Assembly: GCF_900110875.1 (NCBI RefSeq)
Contig: NZ_FOFM01000001.1
Span: 310,001 to 374,000 of the forward strand
Reading direction: 5' to 3'
Length of the DNA: 64,000 nucleotides
DNA from: Pseudovibrio axinellae
GTDB taxonomy: Bacteria > Pseudomonadota > Alphaproteobacteria > Rhizobiales > Stappiaceae
The first letter of the stretch is position 1; every line of letters starts with the position of its first letter. The notes beneath the pieces are model-generated. The model was not told the DNA's origin. It made no database searches and worked only from the letters and a program-made list of their open reading frames with translations. The translations under genes and the position numbers were made by a program. This document shows, piece by piece, positions 34,850 to 44,401 of the stretch.

Positions 34850-37800
34850 ATGCAGCTGGTTAGACACATAACAACGGTCCTTGTCAAAGTACTGGCACTT
34901 CTTCTTTTGCTAGTGATTGCGCTTTACGGATCTATTGTTGTGGCCAGCAACTTCACAGATGGACGTGAGTTTCTAGGCGAGACTATAAGTTCGTTGCTTC
35001 CAGACGTCATAATTGATCAGCCGGGTATTTCTGTCTTCGGCAACATCTCTGCTAAGGGCATCTATGTCTCCGACACAAATGGCAGGTGGTTGGAAGTTCA
35101 CGATGCAGCGGCATTATGGTCGCCCCTTGCTCTTTTCACAGGTCGGGTCAACATTCATGAAGTTTTAGCGCAGCAAGTGAGCTTAATTCGGTTGCCAGAG
35201 GCATCCGAAGAACCTGACCTCGTATCCCCTTCAGACGAAGCGGCGGGCCTCTCACTTCCCTTCAGCAGTCTTGATCTGGCCAAACTCAACATCAAAGACG
35301 TCAGCATTCCCGCTGCTATTGCCGGGACACCAGCCCAGTTTTCTATAGTCGCAGGCGCATCCTTTGTAACATCTCCCGTCAAGATTTCGGGTAACTTCAA
35401 GGTGGTTCATCGCGGGAAAACTCAAGGCTCTGCTGAGGCAAAGTTCGAGTTCTCCCCCCAAGATAACTTACTTAATTATCAAGCAATGGTTTCTGAGGCG
35501 GCAAACGGGCTTGTCGTGAACCTGCTTAAGATCCCAGATACGCCTCGTTTTGAGTTACGTTTGGTAGGAAGTGGCCCTCTGTCTAAGTGGTCTTCTGTGC
35601 TGGAAGTCGATCTAAATAGTATACGCGCAATTGACGGTGAAGTTTCTCTTACTCAGGACGGAATGCAAAAGGCCGTCACAACCAAGCTTTCTGGGCATCT
35701 CTCGCAATTTCTACCGGTTTCTGTGTCCAGCCTTTTTGCTGGTCAGGCGATGTGGCATTCAACAGCCTCACTGAACAAGGACTACATTCCACTCTCTGCT
35801 TCCGGTAAGCTGACGACGGAAGCAATTGCCGCTGAGTTAGAAAGTAAATATTCTCCTGATGACAATGGTCTATCGGCGAAAGCGGAGCTAAAGACAACTC
35901 AGAATACCCCTCTCGTGTTTACCAGTAACGATCAAGTCATTCGCTTAGGCTCGCTGAACGCGTCGGCGTTTGCATCAGGACCACTTGAGAATTTAAGCTG
36001 GGCATTTTCTGCCAAAGCTGCTCAGCTCAAAACGTATGAAGGCGATTTGGATGATCTGAGTATCACATCGAAGGGCGATGGAGCTCATATATCCTCTCAG
36101 ATGGTCTCCATTCCATTGAATGCTCGCGTTGAGGCAAATGGCATACATTTACCATCCTCCCTTCAAAAACAAACCATCAAACACATCACTGCCACGCTTG
36201 AAGGGACCGCGCTTCCAAAACAATCAGAGCTTAAGCTGCAGACATTGCATATTGAGAGTGAGGGAGCAGCCGCACAGTTTGACCTTGTGGAACTTTCACC
36301 CCCAATGGGCACCTTGGAGGGCACACTAAAGGTTTCTGATCTTGGTGTTTTCTCGCCCCTTTTAAAGCAGAATATCAGCGGTTCTTTAGAGGCAGGGCTA
36401 CAGGTCCTTGCTGACTTTGAGAGTAAATCTGGCAGTGTCGATGTGAATGGAACCAGCAACCAAGTGGTTCTTCAAAATGAGATACTGGATCGCATCCTTC
36501 GCTCACAAAGCCGCTTTTCAACGAAGCTATCTGCCACGCTCAACAGCAACGATGTCTTTGCCTCTAGCGGCGAACTAAAAGAGCTCTCCTTTGAGAGTTC
36601 ATTTGGACGAATTCAGGCCCAAGGAGAGCTCCAGAATGGTCAGGTTGACGGTACCCTCTCAGCACAACTGCGCAAACTTGACCTAATCAACCCACGCGTA
36701 ACTGGCGCGATCGATCTACAAGCAAATGCGTCTGGGGCTGCCCTGTCACCCGATATTGAACTTTTGGTTCAATCTGATCGCATAAATATGGATCACGTAC
36801 CGCTGGAGAATTTGAGCCTGACAGCCTCAGCCAAACTCTCAAAAACATCACCTAGTGGGCAGATCGATTTGCAAGGCCGTTTCAAGGGCAAGAACGTTAT
36901 CGGCAAATTCAAAATGGCGAGTGAAGATGGTAAATTCTCCATCCCTACACTGGATTTTGAACTGGGTGGCAACAAACTCACTGGGAGCGCTCATGCAGCT
37001 GACATTGCACTACTGCCCCAAGGACTGGCCGGGAACGTCACGATTGATGCGAACGACTTGAGCACTCTATCTCCTATGGCACTCACACAGATGGAGGGTC
37101 GCGCGACTGGCGACATTGAAATCTCACAAAAGAACGGGAACACGAAGGTTGAGTTTGACCTTAATGGTGAGAAACTTCAGTTTGCGAAAAGCTCTATCGG
37201 TTCCATTGCTGCCAAGGGGTGGTTAGACACGCCTTTCACGCGCCCATCAGCTGATGCCAACATCAAAATTGAGGATGTTAATGTGGGTGAGATCAAAATC
37301 CGGGAGCTCACTTTGACCGCTGCGTCTGCAAGCAATGCCTCAGGCTCCACCAGTGCAACTGACTTTTCGATTAATTCTACATTTGCACAAAACAACGATT
37401 ATTTGAGAAGCAATGGAGCTGTGAACTTGGTTCCTGACGGGTTGCAGATTACGCTCAAGACTCTGCAAGGGCAGTACGAAGGCATTCCAACGAAACTGAA
37501 ACAGCCAACCACAATTTCTCTGCTGGACGACAAACGCTCTGTGACCCCTTTTGAGCTGGAGCTAGGGGGTGGTTCTTTGGTTGTCTCTGGAAGCAATAAG
37601 GGCCAGCTGGACATAAACACGCAGATGAAGCAGCTCCCACTTTCTCTAGCAAATGTGTTTATGCCGTCTTTGGCCTTAGACGGGACACTGAATGGTAAAG
37701 CTCAGGTTTTCGGAAAGATCGATGCACCACAAGCAAATTGGCAAGTCACGTTGGCCAACTTTTCAGCCCAGCCACTCAAAGCGAACAGCATTTTGCCACT

Positions 37801-39250
37801 ACAGATCGGGAATTCTGGGTCACTTACAAACAATGAAATCAAACAAAAAACAACAATCACAAATGGAGCGGGCCTCGATTTTAGTAGCTCAGGAACGATC
37901 GGAGTAAAAGGTTCCCAGTCTTTGTCTATGACCGCTTCTGGCAATATCCCTCTTGATGTGGTCGGAGCAAAGCTGATCACTCAGGATTTGGGAGGCAGTG
38001 GTGGCTTTCGTTTGAGTGGGTCTATCGACGGGAACCTGACGGACCCTAAGGTTTCCATCGAGATCCAGCCCAACAATCTACAGACTACTCAATTTTCAAC
38101 GGGCATGACGCTGACAGACTATACTGGGTCCATGCAAATCACCGCAGATGAGGTTAGAATTAACGGCCTAACTGCCAAGTTTAGTAATGGCGGCACTTTG
38201 AAGGTTGATGGCAAATTGGGCCTAGGGGCAGATTTACCTGCTCAAATGGACCTTGTCATTGATGGAGGGCGTTATGTTGATGGAACATTTGTTTCTGCAC
38301 TCATCAACGCCAACCTCTCACTCAAGGGGCCCCTTGGCAGTATCAGCTCACCGGCTTCGATTGATGGAAAAGTTGTCATTGAACAGGCTGATGTTGAGAT
38401 TCCAAGCTCATTTAACTCAAGCATAAACCCGGTTATTGTGCGTCACCTGAACGCTCCCAAACCCATTCTTACGCAAGCAAAAGAACTGGCGAGAGATGAA
38501 GGGCGAAAAAAGCCGCGCAAAAGCAAACAGAAGAGTCCACTTGAGGAAATAAGACTCAATGTGAATGTGGAAGCTCCTGGTAAGATATATATACGCGGTC
38601 GCGGCGTAAATGCTGAGGCAGGAGGCTCGTTAAACATTGGTGGAACCGTAACAAAAGTACAAACTGTTGGCGCTTTTTCGCTTGTACGCGGCCGTATGGA
38701 CATCTTGTCTAAGCGATTGATCTTTAACCGCGGCAATGTCACCTTTAGCGGCGCACTTGTCCCGACCTTAGATTTTGCTGCAACCACAACTGCAAGCTCT
38801 ACGGAGGTAACCGTTCTGGTAACTGGCCCTGCGGACCTGCCAGTGATTGACTTCACATCCTCTCCAAGCTTACCGAAAGACGAAATTATTGCGCAGTTGC
38901 TCTTTGGCGAGTCCGTGAACAATTTGTCTCCGGTCGAACTTGCACGATTGGCCAGCGCGACAGCAACACTCACAGGTGGGACCAGCACTGATGGCCCTCT
39001 GGATACCCTGCGTAATCTGCTGGGCGTTAGCGACATCGACTTAAACTTTGACGCAGAAGGCAATCCAGAAGTCACAGTTGGGGGCTATGTCAGCGAACGC
39101 GTTTATCTTGGCGTCATTCAAGAGCCCACAACGGGGGACAACGCGGCAACCGTTGATATCGATGTGACAAACTATTTGAAGCTTCGTGGAGAAGCAGGCT
39201 CAAACGGGGATGCTAAAGCCGGCTTCTATTATGAAAGAGAATATGATTAG
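34850..39250 (+). CDS. tamB: Translocation and assembly module subunit TamB
   Basis: TamB is a very long inner-membrane-anchored periplasmic protein, built largely of beta structure, that spans toward TamA. From the ATG at 34850 it is 1466 residues; a TTG at 34817 would add 11. It has an N-terminal membrane helix (VLALLLLLVIALYGSIVVAS), a long repetitive beta-rich region and the C-terminal DUF490/TamB domain (EEIRLNVNVEAPGKIYIRGRG, LVRGRMDILSKRLIFNRG, DEIIAQLLFGESV, VGGYVSERVYLGV). A very basic segment (about 15 residues, around 38505-38540) precedes the terminal domain. Its stop overlaps the convergent Ldh-type gene by four bases. Confidence 0.93.
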   Translation: MQLVRHITTVLVKVLALLLLLVIALYGSIVVASNFTDGREFLGETISSLLPDVIIDQPGISVFGNISAKGIYVSDTNGRWLEVHDAAALWSPLALFTGRVNIHEVLAQQVSLIRLPEASEEPDLVSPSDEAAGLSLPFSSLDLAKLNIKDVSIPAAIAGTPAQFSIVAGASFVTSPVKISGNFKVVHRGKTQGSAEAKFEFSPQDNLLNYQAMVSEAANGLVVNLLKIPDTPRFELRLVGSGPLSKWSSVLEVDLNSIRAIDGEVSLTQDGMQKAVTTKLSGHLSQFLPVSVSSLFAGQAMWHSTASLNKDYIPLSASGKLTTEAIAAELESKYSPDDNGLSAKAELKTTQNTPLVFTSNDQVIRLGSLNASAFASGPLENLSWAFSAKAAQLKTYEGDLDDLSITSKGDGAHISSQMVSIPLNARVEANGIHLPSSLQKQTIKHITATLEGTALPKQSELKLQTLHIESEGAAAQFDLVELSPPMGTLEGTLKVSDLGVFSPLLKQNISGSLEAGLQVLADFESKSGSVDVNGTSNQVVLQNEILDRILRSQSRFSTKLSATLNSNDVFASSGELKELSFESSFGRIQAQGELQNGQVDGTLSAQLRKLDLINPRVTGAIDLQANASGAALSPDIELLVQSDRINMDHVPLENLSLTASAKLSKTSPSGQIDLQGRFKGKNVIGKFKMASEDGKFSIPTLDFELGGNKLTGSAHAADIALLPQGLAGNVTIDANDLSTLSPMALTQMEGRATGDIEISQKNGNTKVEFDLNGEKLQFAKSSIGSIAAKGWLDTPFTRPSADANIKIEDVNVGEIKIRELTLTAASASNASGSTSATDFSINSTFAQNNDYLRSNGAVNLVPDGLQITLKTLQGQYEGIPTKLKQPTTISLLDDKRSVTPFELELGGGSLVVSGSNKGQLDINTQMKQLPLSLANVFMPSLALDGTLNGKAQVFGKIDAPQANWQVTLANFSAQPLKANSILPLQIGNSGSLTNNEIKQKTTITNGAGLDFSSSGTIGVKGSQSLSMTASGNIPLDVVGAKLITQDLGGSGGFRLSGSIDGNLTDPKVSIEIQPNNLQTTQFSTGMTLTDYTGSMQITADEVRINGLTAKFSNGGTLKVDGKLGLGADLPAQMDLVIDGGRYVDGTFVSALINANLSLKGPLGSISSPASIDGKVVIEQADVEIPSSFNSSINPVIVRHLNAPKPILTQAKELARDEGRKKPRKSKQKSPLEEIRLNVNVEAPGKIYIRGRGVNAEAGGSLNIGGTVTKVQTVGAFSLVRGRMDILSKRLIFNRGNVTFSGALVPTLDFAATTTASSTEVTVLVTGPADLPVIDFTSSPSLPKDEIIAQLLFGESVNNLSPVELARLASATATLTGGTSTDGPLDTLRNLLGVSDIDLNFDAEGNPEVTVGGYVSERVYLGVIQEPTTGDNAATVDIDVTNYLKLRGEAGSNGDAKAGFYYEREYD

Positions 39251-40263
39251 ACAGGTTGCCCACTCAAAGTAACGGCTTCCTCGTAGATATGCTTTGGCAC
39301 ATCAATACCATGCAATTTCGCTTTGTTGCGCGCCGCAAGGCGAGACGTGCCAGGAAGGCGAGCACCCTGCTCTGCTTCAATCGCGTTTACCAAAGTCTGC
39401 ATTCTTTCGGTAAATGCCCCTCCGGATACCATGTCCGTATTGATCGCCAGAATGACCTGCCCAAGGTCAGGAGCAGCACCCTCGCCTGAAAAAAGGCTAG
39501 AAGCTTCAAAGCCAAATGCGGTTCCGCACAATCCTGCCGCCATTATCTCAATCATCATTGCAAGAGCAGCCCCTTTTGCCTCACCAATAGGGATCATAGT
39601 TCCTTCAAGCGCTTCTTTCGGGTCTGTCGTTGGTTGACCAGCCTTATCCAGAGACCACCCCTCTGGTATGGATTTCCCAGCCCGCTGCGCGGCCATCACT
39701 TTTCCGCGTGCAACGCGCGATAATGCCAAGTCAATCACCAGAGGGTCTCCCTCATGATTAGGGGCTGCGAAGGCAATCGGGTTGGTGCCGAACATGGGCG
39801 TTTTGCCACCATGAGCGGCAATCGCCTTTGGGGCATTGCCAAACACAAACGCGATCATGCCTTGTTTGGCCAGTCGCTCACAATGTGCTCCTGCCTGTCC
39901 GAAATGGTGAGAGTGGCGAATTGCGCTTAGCGCAAGCCCGTTTTGGGTTGTGGCCTCTTTTAGAAACGGCAGGGCAAGCTCAATTGCAGGATAGGCAAAC
40001 CCATACCGCGCATCAACGCTCTGCACCACAGAACTAATTTGCCTTGCTGTGGGCTTTGCAAAGCCATCTAGTTTCCCAGTTCTGGCTTGTGCGCAATATG
40101 ATGAAATTCGTGACAAGCCATGTCCTGCCTGTCCGTTGGCTTCGGCATCAACGAGAGCATTTGCAACGATCCGTGCGTTTATCGGATCCGTTTTATTTGC
40201 AGACAACGCATCCAGGGTGAGGTTGCGTGCCTCGTTCAAAGATAGATTAACCGTGCCCGACAT
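39247..40263 (-). CDS. Ldh-family NAD(P)-dependent oxidoreductase
   Basis: Member of the malate/L-lactate dehydrogenase superfamily that includes sulfolactate dehydrogenase, ureidoglycolate dehydrogenase and piperideine-2-carboxylate reductase. The 338-residue protein shows the family segments GHGLSRISSYC, the probable catalytic histidine region IRHSHHFGQAG, APKAIAAHGGKTPMFGTNPIAFA and IGEAKGAALAMMIEIMAAGLCG. The exact substrate cannot be told from sequence. It stands alone, convergent with tamB and divergent from gabD. Confidence 0.88.
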   Translation of the reverse strand: MSGTVNLSLNEARNLTLDALSANKTDPINARIVANALVDAEANGQAGHGLSRISSYCAQARTGKLDGFAKPTARQISSVVQSVDARYGFAYPAIELALPFLKEATTQNGLALSAIRHSHHFGQAGAHCERLAKQGMIAFVFGNAPKAIAAHGGKTPMFGTNPIAFAAPNHEGDPLVIDLALSRVARGKVMAAQRAGKSIPEGWSLDKAGQPTTDPKEALEGTMIPIGEAKGAALAMMIEIMAAGLCGTAFGFEASSLFSGEGAAPDLGQVILAINTDMVSGGAFTERMQTLVNAIEAEQGARLPGTSRLAARNKAKLHGIDVPKHIYEEAVTLSGQPV

Positions 40264-40718
40264 GGAGTACCCTTAGTATATCATCATTAAAAGACAACTG
40301 CTCCTTGCACACTTTTCGGGAAAGAACAAACCGTGTTGGTTTCCAGCGACATCTACACGTTGGCTAACGCAGCCTCAAAATGCGCAGGTGCCCAGAAAAT
40401 GATGTAAATTTGCGCAAGTATGCAGGCTCTGGAATAACATCATTCCAGATATTTTTACCCTCCTCTAAAGCATCGTATCATCATAACCTCTTATAATTGG
40501 CCATCTATTTTTTAAAAGGTCTTTGCTTTAGTAACCAAAGGCTCAATTACTCGTAAAATTTGCATTGCAGTAATCTGCAATCTTTGCGAACTCTATACGC
40601 ACCAGGTGCTTTTCAGAATTCACCACCTATATCTGTAGGTAGGCATTGCCATACATTCATCGTGTTTTTCTATCTCTCCCAATTATCCGGTGGGATGTCA
40701 CTTCATCAGGAGTTTTTT
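40264..40718. other. Divergent spacer between the Ldh-type gene and gabD
   Basis: About 455 bases. It contains one neat dyad, CTGGAAT-N6-ATTCCAG (40429-40448), which could be an operator, and two TGCGCA repeats (40381 and 40411). The reading frame of gabD stays open upstream to 40560 but has no ribosome binding site there and is not counted as coding. Confidence 0.45.
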
Positions 40719-42194
40719 ATGAGTTCAACACTCACAGCAGCCAACAAAGTCCCACTCCTTCGTGAAGCTTGTCTCATAGGCGGAACATGGCTCAGCGGAG
40801 ACGAGCAGAATTCAATTGCAGTAACCAACCCCGCCACGGGCGAGATCATCGGTCGTGTGCCGCGCTTTGGACGTGCAGAGACCGCTCAAGCAATTGATGC
40901 TGCGTCCAAGGCCTTTCAGTCCTGGTCAAAAATGACAGCAGTTGAGCGGTGCAATCTAATGCATAGCTGGGCAGATCTAATTATAGAAAACCAAACTGAC
41001 CTTGCAAAGCTTTTGACCATCGAGATGGGCAAACCGCTTGCAGAAGCGGCTGGTGAGGTCACTATTACAGCAAATTATATTCGCTTCTTTGCTGAAGAAG
41101 GAAAACGCGTATATGGGGATGTCATCCCTTCTCCCTGGCAAGGGCGGCGTATCTTTGTAACCAAAGAGCCTATAGGCGTTGTCGGCGCAATCACCCCTTG
41201 GAACTTCCCAAGTTCAATGCTTGGTCGCAAGCTTGCCGCAGCTCTGGGCTCAGGCTGCACTGTTGTTGCAAAGCCAGCTAGCCAAACCCCTTATTCAGCT
41301 TTGGTTTTGGGCAAACTTGCTGAAGACGCGGGCATACCCGCTGGTGTGATCAACATAATCACCGGCACTGCTGCTGAGATTGCCGATGAACTCTGTGAAA
41401 ATGATAAGGTTCGGAAGATCACTTTCACCGGTTCAACACCTGTCGGTAAGCAGCTCGCTTCCAAAGCCTTGGCTAACATGAAAAAGGTCTCCATGGAGCT
41501 TGGCGGCAACGCACCGTTTATCGTGTTTGACACTGCCAATATCGACAAGGCTGTCGAAGGTGCAATCGCTTCAAAATTCAGGAACTCAGGACAGACCTGT
41601 GTTTGCGCAAATCGCATCTATGTTCAATCAGGCGTCTATGAGGAGTTTTCGGCAAAACTGAAGGTCGCAATTGAAGTTCAACTGCGCGTTGGTAATGGTT
41701 TGAAAGCTGGTGTTACTCAAGGACCACTCATCGATTCAAACGCGGTTGCCAAAGTTGAAGAGTTGATCTCCGACGCTGTCGAAAAAGGCGGCACAGTTGT
41801 AACAGGTGGCAAGCGTGATGCTCAGGGGGGGACCTTCTTTGAACCCACTCTTTTGCTGAATGCAACACCTGATATGAAGGTTGCCAAGGAAGAAACGTTT
41901 GGCCCATTCGCCCCTGTCTTCAAGTTTGAATCTGAGGAAGAGGCAATCAACATGGCAAATGACACAGAGTATGGACTTGCCTGCTATTTCTATACACAAG
42001 ATCTGGGCCAAACTTTCCGCGTCATGGATGCGCTTGAATATGGCCTTGTTGGTGTAAATGAAGGCGTGATCACAACAGAATACGCACCATTTGGTGGTTA
42101 TAAGGACAGCGGTATGGGCAACGAGGGCTCCAAGTACGGGATCGATGATTACATCAATATAAAGTACTCTTGTATTGGTGGTCTGAGCCTTTAA
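40719..42194 (+). CDS. gabD: NAD(P)-dependent succinate-semialdehyde dehydrogenase
   Basis: Oxidises succinate semialdehyde to succinate, the last step of GABA breakdown. The 491-residue protein has the aldehyde dehydrogenase signatures: WNFP with N162, catalytic Glu260 in SMELGG and catalytic Cys294 in FRNSGQTCVCANR, a sequence typical of GabD rather than other aldehyde dehydrogenases. The ATG at 40719 has CAGGAG at good spacing, and residue LLREACLIGGTW after it matches the normal GabD N-terminus. It is followed by a terminator, so is likely monocistronic; no gabT is adjacent. Confidence 0.93.
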   Translation: MSSTLTAANKVPLLREACLIGGTWLSGDEQNSIAVTNPATGEIIGRVPRFGRAETAQAIDAASKAFQSWSKMTAVERCNLMHSWADLIIENQTDLAKLLTIEMGKPLAEAAGEVTITANYIRFFAEEGKRVYGDVIPSPWQGRRIFVTKEPIGVVGAITPWNFPSSMLGRKLAAALGSGCTVVAKPASQTPYSALVLGKLAEDAGIPAGVINIITGTAAEIADELCENDKVRKITFTGSTPVGKQLASKALANMKKVSMELGGNAPFIVFDTANIDKAVEGAIASKFRNSGQTCVCANRIYVQSGVYEEFSAKLKVAIEVQLRVGNGLKAGVTQGPLIDSNAVAKVEELISDAVEKGGTVVTGGKRDAQGGTFFEPTLLLNATPDMKVAKEETFGPFAPVFKFESEEEAINMANDTEYGLACYFYTQDLGQTFRVMDALEYGLVGVNEGVITTEYAPFGGYKDSGMGNEGSKYGIDDYINIKYSCIGGLSL

Positions 42195-42213
42195 TGTAGC
42201 CAATGATATTGTG

Positions 42214-42246
42214 AAAAAGCCGAGGTAATTGATACTTTGGCTTTTT
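42214..42246 (+). terminator. Intrinsic terminator after gabD
   Basis: Thirteen-pair stem (AAAAAGCC... / ...GGCTTTTT, with two G-T pairs) and 7-base loop ending in a T tract, 20 bases past the gabD stop. Confidence 0.88.
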
Positions 42247-42263
42247 TAACATGAGGATGCTTT

Positions 42264-42812
42264 GTGCTTTTAGAACAAGAACGTCTTACAGCCGCACCAA
42301 CACTGATTGGTGAACGTATTATCATGCGTGCCCACAAAGATGAGGATTTTGAAGCTTGCTGCGCTTTGTGGGCAGATCCTGAGGTTGTTCGCTATATTTC
42401 AGGCAAACCCTCTACCCCAACCGACACCTGGGGGCGCCTCCTCAAATATGCCGGGCACTGGAGCCTTTCAGGTTTCGGGTATTGGGCAGTAATTGAAAAA
42501 GAGAGTGGTGAACTGGTCGGCGACGTTGGTTTTGCAGATTTCAAACGCGATATCACGCCTAGCCTAGAAGGTAAGGCTGAAGCTGGGTGGGTGCTGTCTC
42601 CGAAGTTTCACGGTCGTGGCTATGGCCAGGAAGCGGTTGAACTTGGATTATCCTGGCTCAACAAGTCTGGGTTATTCCCAGAAGTGCATTGCATTATTGC
42701 GCCAGAGAATAAAGCAAGCGTTGGGCTTGCAGAGCGCGTTGGGTTTAAGAAATACGCTAATGGCGCATACCTTGGAGAACCGACCGTTTTTCTTTCGATG
42801 CCACTTTCATAA
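42264..42812 (+). CDS. GNAT-family N-acetyltransferase (RimJ/RimL type)
   Basis: Acetyl-CoA-dependent acetyltransferase of 182 residues. It has the RimJ/RimL-like pattern: GERIIMRAHKDEDFEACCALWADPEVVRYI, then LVGDVGFADF, the acetyl-CoA motif region GWVLSPKFHGRGYGQEAVELGLSW and a C-terminal NKASVGLAERVGFKKY. The start is a GTG with GAGGA seven bases upstream. The acceptor is unknown; these proteins modify ribosomal protein N-termini, antibiotics or small amines. Confidence 0.88.
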   Translation: MLLEQERLTAAPTLIGERIIMRAHKDEDFEACCALWADPEVVRYISGKPSTPTDTWGRLLKYAGHWSLSGFGYWAVIEKESGELVGDVGFADFKRDITPSLEGKAEAGWVLSPKFHGRGYGQEAVELGLSWLNKSGLFPEVHCIIAPENKASVGLAERVGFKKYANGAYLGEPTVFLSMPLS

Positions 42813-42905
42813 ACGACCAGGTTCAACGTTCAGTTTGGAGGTTGGACTTGTTCATTTCCTGCGATCCTGTATATCCATTCTTCAAAGATCCATGCAGGTT
42901 GAGTT

Positions 42906-43409
42906 ATGCAGAAATATGATAAGGTTTACGCCAAGGACGAAAGTTACTTTGGCCACACTTCCAAGCAATTTACGACGCTGTTCTCAAATCTAGATTTTGA
43001 CAGCGGCACCATCCTTGACCTTGGAGCAGGACAAGGAAGAGACGCAATCTTCCTTGCCAAGCGCGGATATAATGTGATTGCGCTGGACAGTTCCAAGGTG
43101 GGACTGGATCAACTTGAAGCGCGTGCGCAGGCCGAAAATCTTGCAATCGAGATTGTTCATGCTGATGCACTCGGTTACAACCCGCCTCAAGACCTTGATG
43201 CTATTGTTGCAGACCGCTTTTTCCACGAGCTGCCCAATAATGCTCGCGTCAAACTCCTCCAGCGGATGTTAGGCAATCTTCGCTCAGGTGGGTATATGCT
43301 CATTGCTGATGAAAAGAGCGTTTTACCAAATTTGCGTGATACTTTGAAAAAAGAGAAGTTTGAGTTCCTACGCGATAAAAACGGCATTCTTTTCACCTAC
43401 AAACCATAG
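42906..43409 (+). CDS. Class I SAM-dependent methyltransferase (TehB-like)
   Basis: Small methyltransferase of 167 residues. Motif I is ILDLGAGQGRDAIFLA (residues about 36-51), followed by the acidic residue of motif II (VIALDSS) and the ADALGYNPPQDLDAIVADRFFH segment. The closest recalled group is TehB-like or small-molecule methyltransferases. Substrate unknown. It lies in the same direction as the GNAT gene with a gap of 93 bases and may be co-transcribed. Confidence 0.85.
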   Translation: MQKYDKVYAKDESYFGHTSKQFTTLFSNLDFDSGTILDLGAGQGRDAIFLAKRGYNVIALDSSKVGLDQLEARAQAENLAIEIVHADALGYNPPQDLDAIVADRFFHELPNNARVKLLQRMLGNLRSGGYMLIADEKSVLPNLRDTLKKEKFEFLRDKNGILFTYKP

Positions 43410-43414
43410 CGTTT

Positions 43415-43450
43415 TGTGCGGGGGAAGCGGTGATGCTCCTCCCTCGCACA
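43415..43450 (+). terminator. Hairpin after the methyltransferase gene
   Basis: Eleven-pair stem (TGTGCG plus GGGGA against TCCCT plus CGCACA, one G-T pair) with a 14-base loop, six bases after the stop. No T tract follows, so terminator function is uncertain. Confidence 0.45.
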
Positions 43451-43520
43451 CGTGTTGGGATGCTGCTTTCACTAACTGATCACACACAAAAATGTGATGT
43501 AAAACCCTTATACATTAGCA

Positions 43521-43543
43521 ATTGTATCACTCAAATATACAAT
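43521..43543. promoter_or_regulatory. Operator-like dyad ATTGT-N13-ACAAT, site 1
   Basis: Inverted repeat ATTGT-N13-ACAAT (arms extend to ATTGTAT/ATACAAT) with CACTCA in the spacer, about 184-206 bases upstream of the first yceI start. A second copy of the same pattern follows 102 bases later. A nearby smaller dyad, ATCACA-N8-TGTGAT, lies at 43479-43498. Confidence 0.45.
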
Positions 43544-43622
43544 TTCCACTATATCGCCACAGTAACAACTCAATTTGGTTGGAATGTTTGCAAAATATGG
43601 CGACTTAACTCAATTTATCCCG

Positions 43623-43645
43623 ATTGTACACTCAGATTGAACAAT
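43623..43645. promoter_or_regulatory. Operator-like dyad ATTGT-N13-ACAAT, site 2
   Basis: Same 23-base architecture and shared CACTCA as site 1, about 82-104 bases upstream of the first yceI start. The spacing of 102 bases from site 1 is close to a whole number of helical turns (about 9.7). Confidence 0.45.
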
Positions 43646-43726
43646 GAGTTTAATTGCAATTTCCAGTGCTTCTGCCATTTCTATACACAAGCTTGGTACT
43701 CAGGTTCGAGAAAATTGGAGATAAAA

Positions 43727-44305
43727 ATGAAATCAATTCGCTTCGGAATGTTTGCAGTCGCGACATCCTTTCTTGCAACAGCTGCAATTGCAGAGCCTGT
43801 TGCATACGACGTAGACATGTCCCATGCCAATCTGGCATTTGATTACAACCACCTAGGTTATTCCACCACAGACGGTCGTTTTGCTACTTGGACCTCTAAA
43901 TTGATCATCGACGAAGAGACCCCTGCAAACTCTAAAATTGATGTTAGGATCGATGCCAGCTCACTCGATACATTTTGGGCCGCTCGCGATAAACACTTGA
44001 AAAACGGTGACTTTTTTGATGTTGAGAATTTCCCAGAAGCAACATTCAACTCAACAAAGGTTGAACAAACCGGCGAAAATGAGTTGGAAGTAACTGGTGA
44101 CCTCACCATTCGCGGCGTGACAAAACCAACTGTTTTGCAAGTTGTGGTCAATCAAATTGCTGAGCATCCGATGGCTAAGAAAAAAGCTGTTGGCTTGGAT
44201 GCAACCACTACGATCAAACGCTCTGACTTCGGTATGACTATGGCTGTGCCTTATGTTTCTGACGAAGTGAACATCAACATCAGCTTTGAAGCAACTGTTC
44301 AATAA
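43727..44305 (+). CDS. YceI-family periplasmic protein, copy 1
   Basis: YceI proteins are secreted lipocalin-like beta barrels that bind isoprenoid molecules such as quinones. The 192-residue product has a signal peptide (MKSIRFGMFAVATSFLATAA, cut after IAE region) and family segments DMSHANLAFDYNHLGYSTT, FFDVENFPEATFNSTKVEQ and VTGDLTIRGVTKPTVL. GGAG lies seven bases before the ATG; the frame stays open upstream to 43430 but has no signal or site. It opens an operon with cytochrome b561 and a second YceI. Confidence 0.93.
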   Translation: MKSIRFGMFAVATSFLATAAIAEPVAYDVDMSHANLAFDYNHLGYSTTDGRFATWTSKLIIDEETPANSKIDVRIDASSLDTFWAARDKHLKNGDFFDVENFPEATFNSTKVEQTGENELEVTGDLTIRGVTKPTVLQVVVNQIAEHPMAKKKAVGLDATTTIKRSDFGMTMAVPYVSDEVNINISFEATVQ

Positions 44306-44401
44306 CATCTTTAGACTGTTGGATACGACACGGACTCTGACAGTCTTAATCGACTATTGAGAGGGGGCTTTGCGCCCCTTCTCATACTCGAAGGGCTACC
44401 C

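Noticed and set aside
38443-39075. Minus-strand frame of 210 codons opposite tamB
   Set aside because: Antisense shadow; serine-rich product with no family signature.
40560-40718. Upstream extension of gabD
   Set aside because: No ribosome binding site; the normal GabD N-terminus begins at 40719 after CAGGAG.
43479-43498. ATCACA-N8-TGTGAT as a CRP/FNR-type site
   Set aside because: The half-sites are in the reverse order of the TGTGA-N6-TCACA consensus, so it is only a small dyad.
43430-43726. Upstream extension of the first yceI frame
   Set aside because: It crosses the paired dyads and the spacer; the normal signal peptide and a GGAG site are at 43727.
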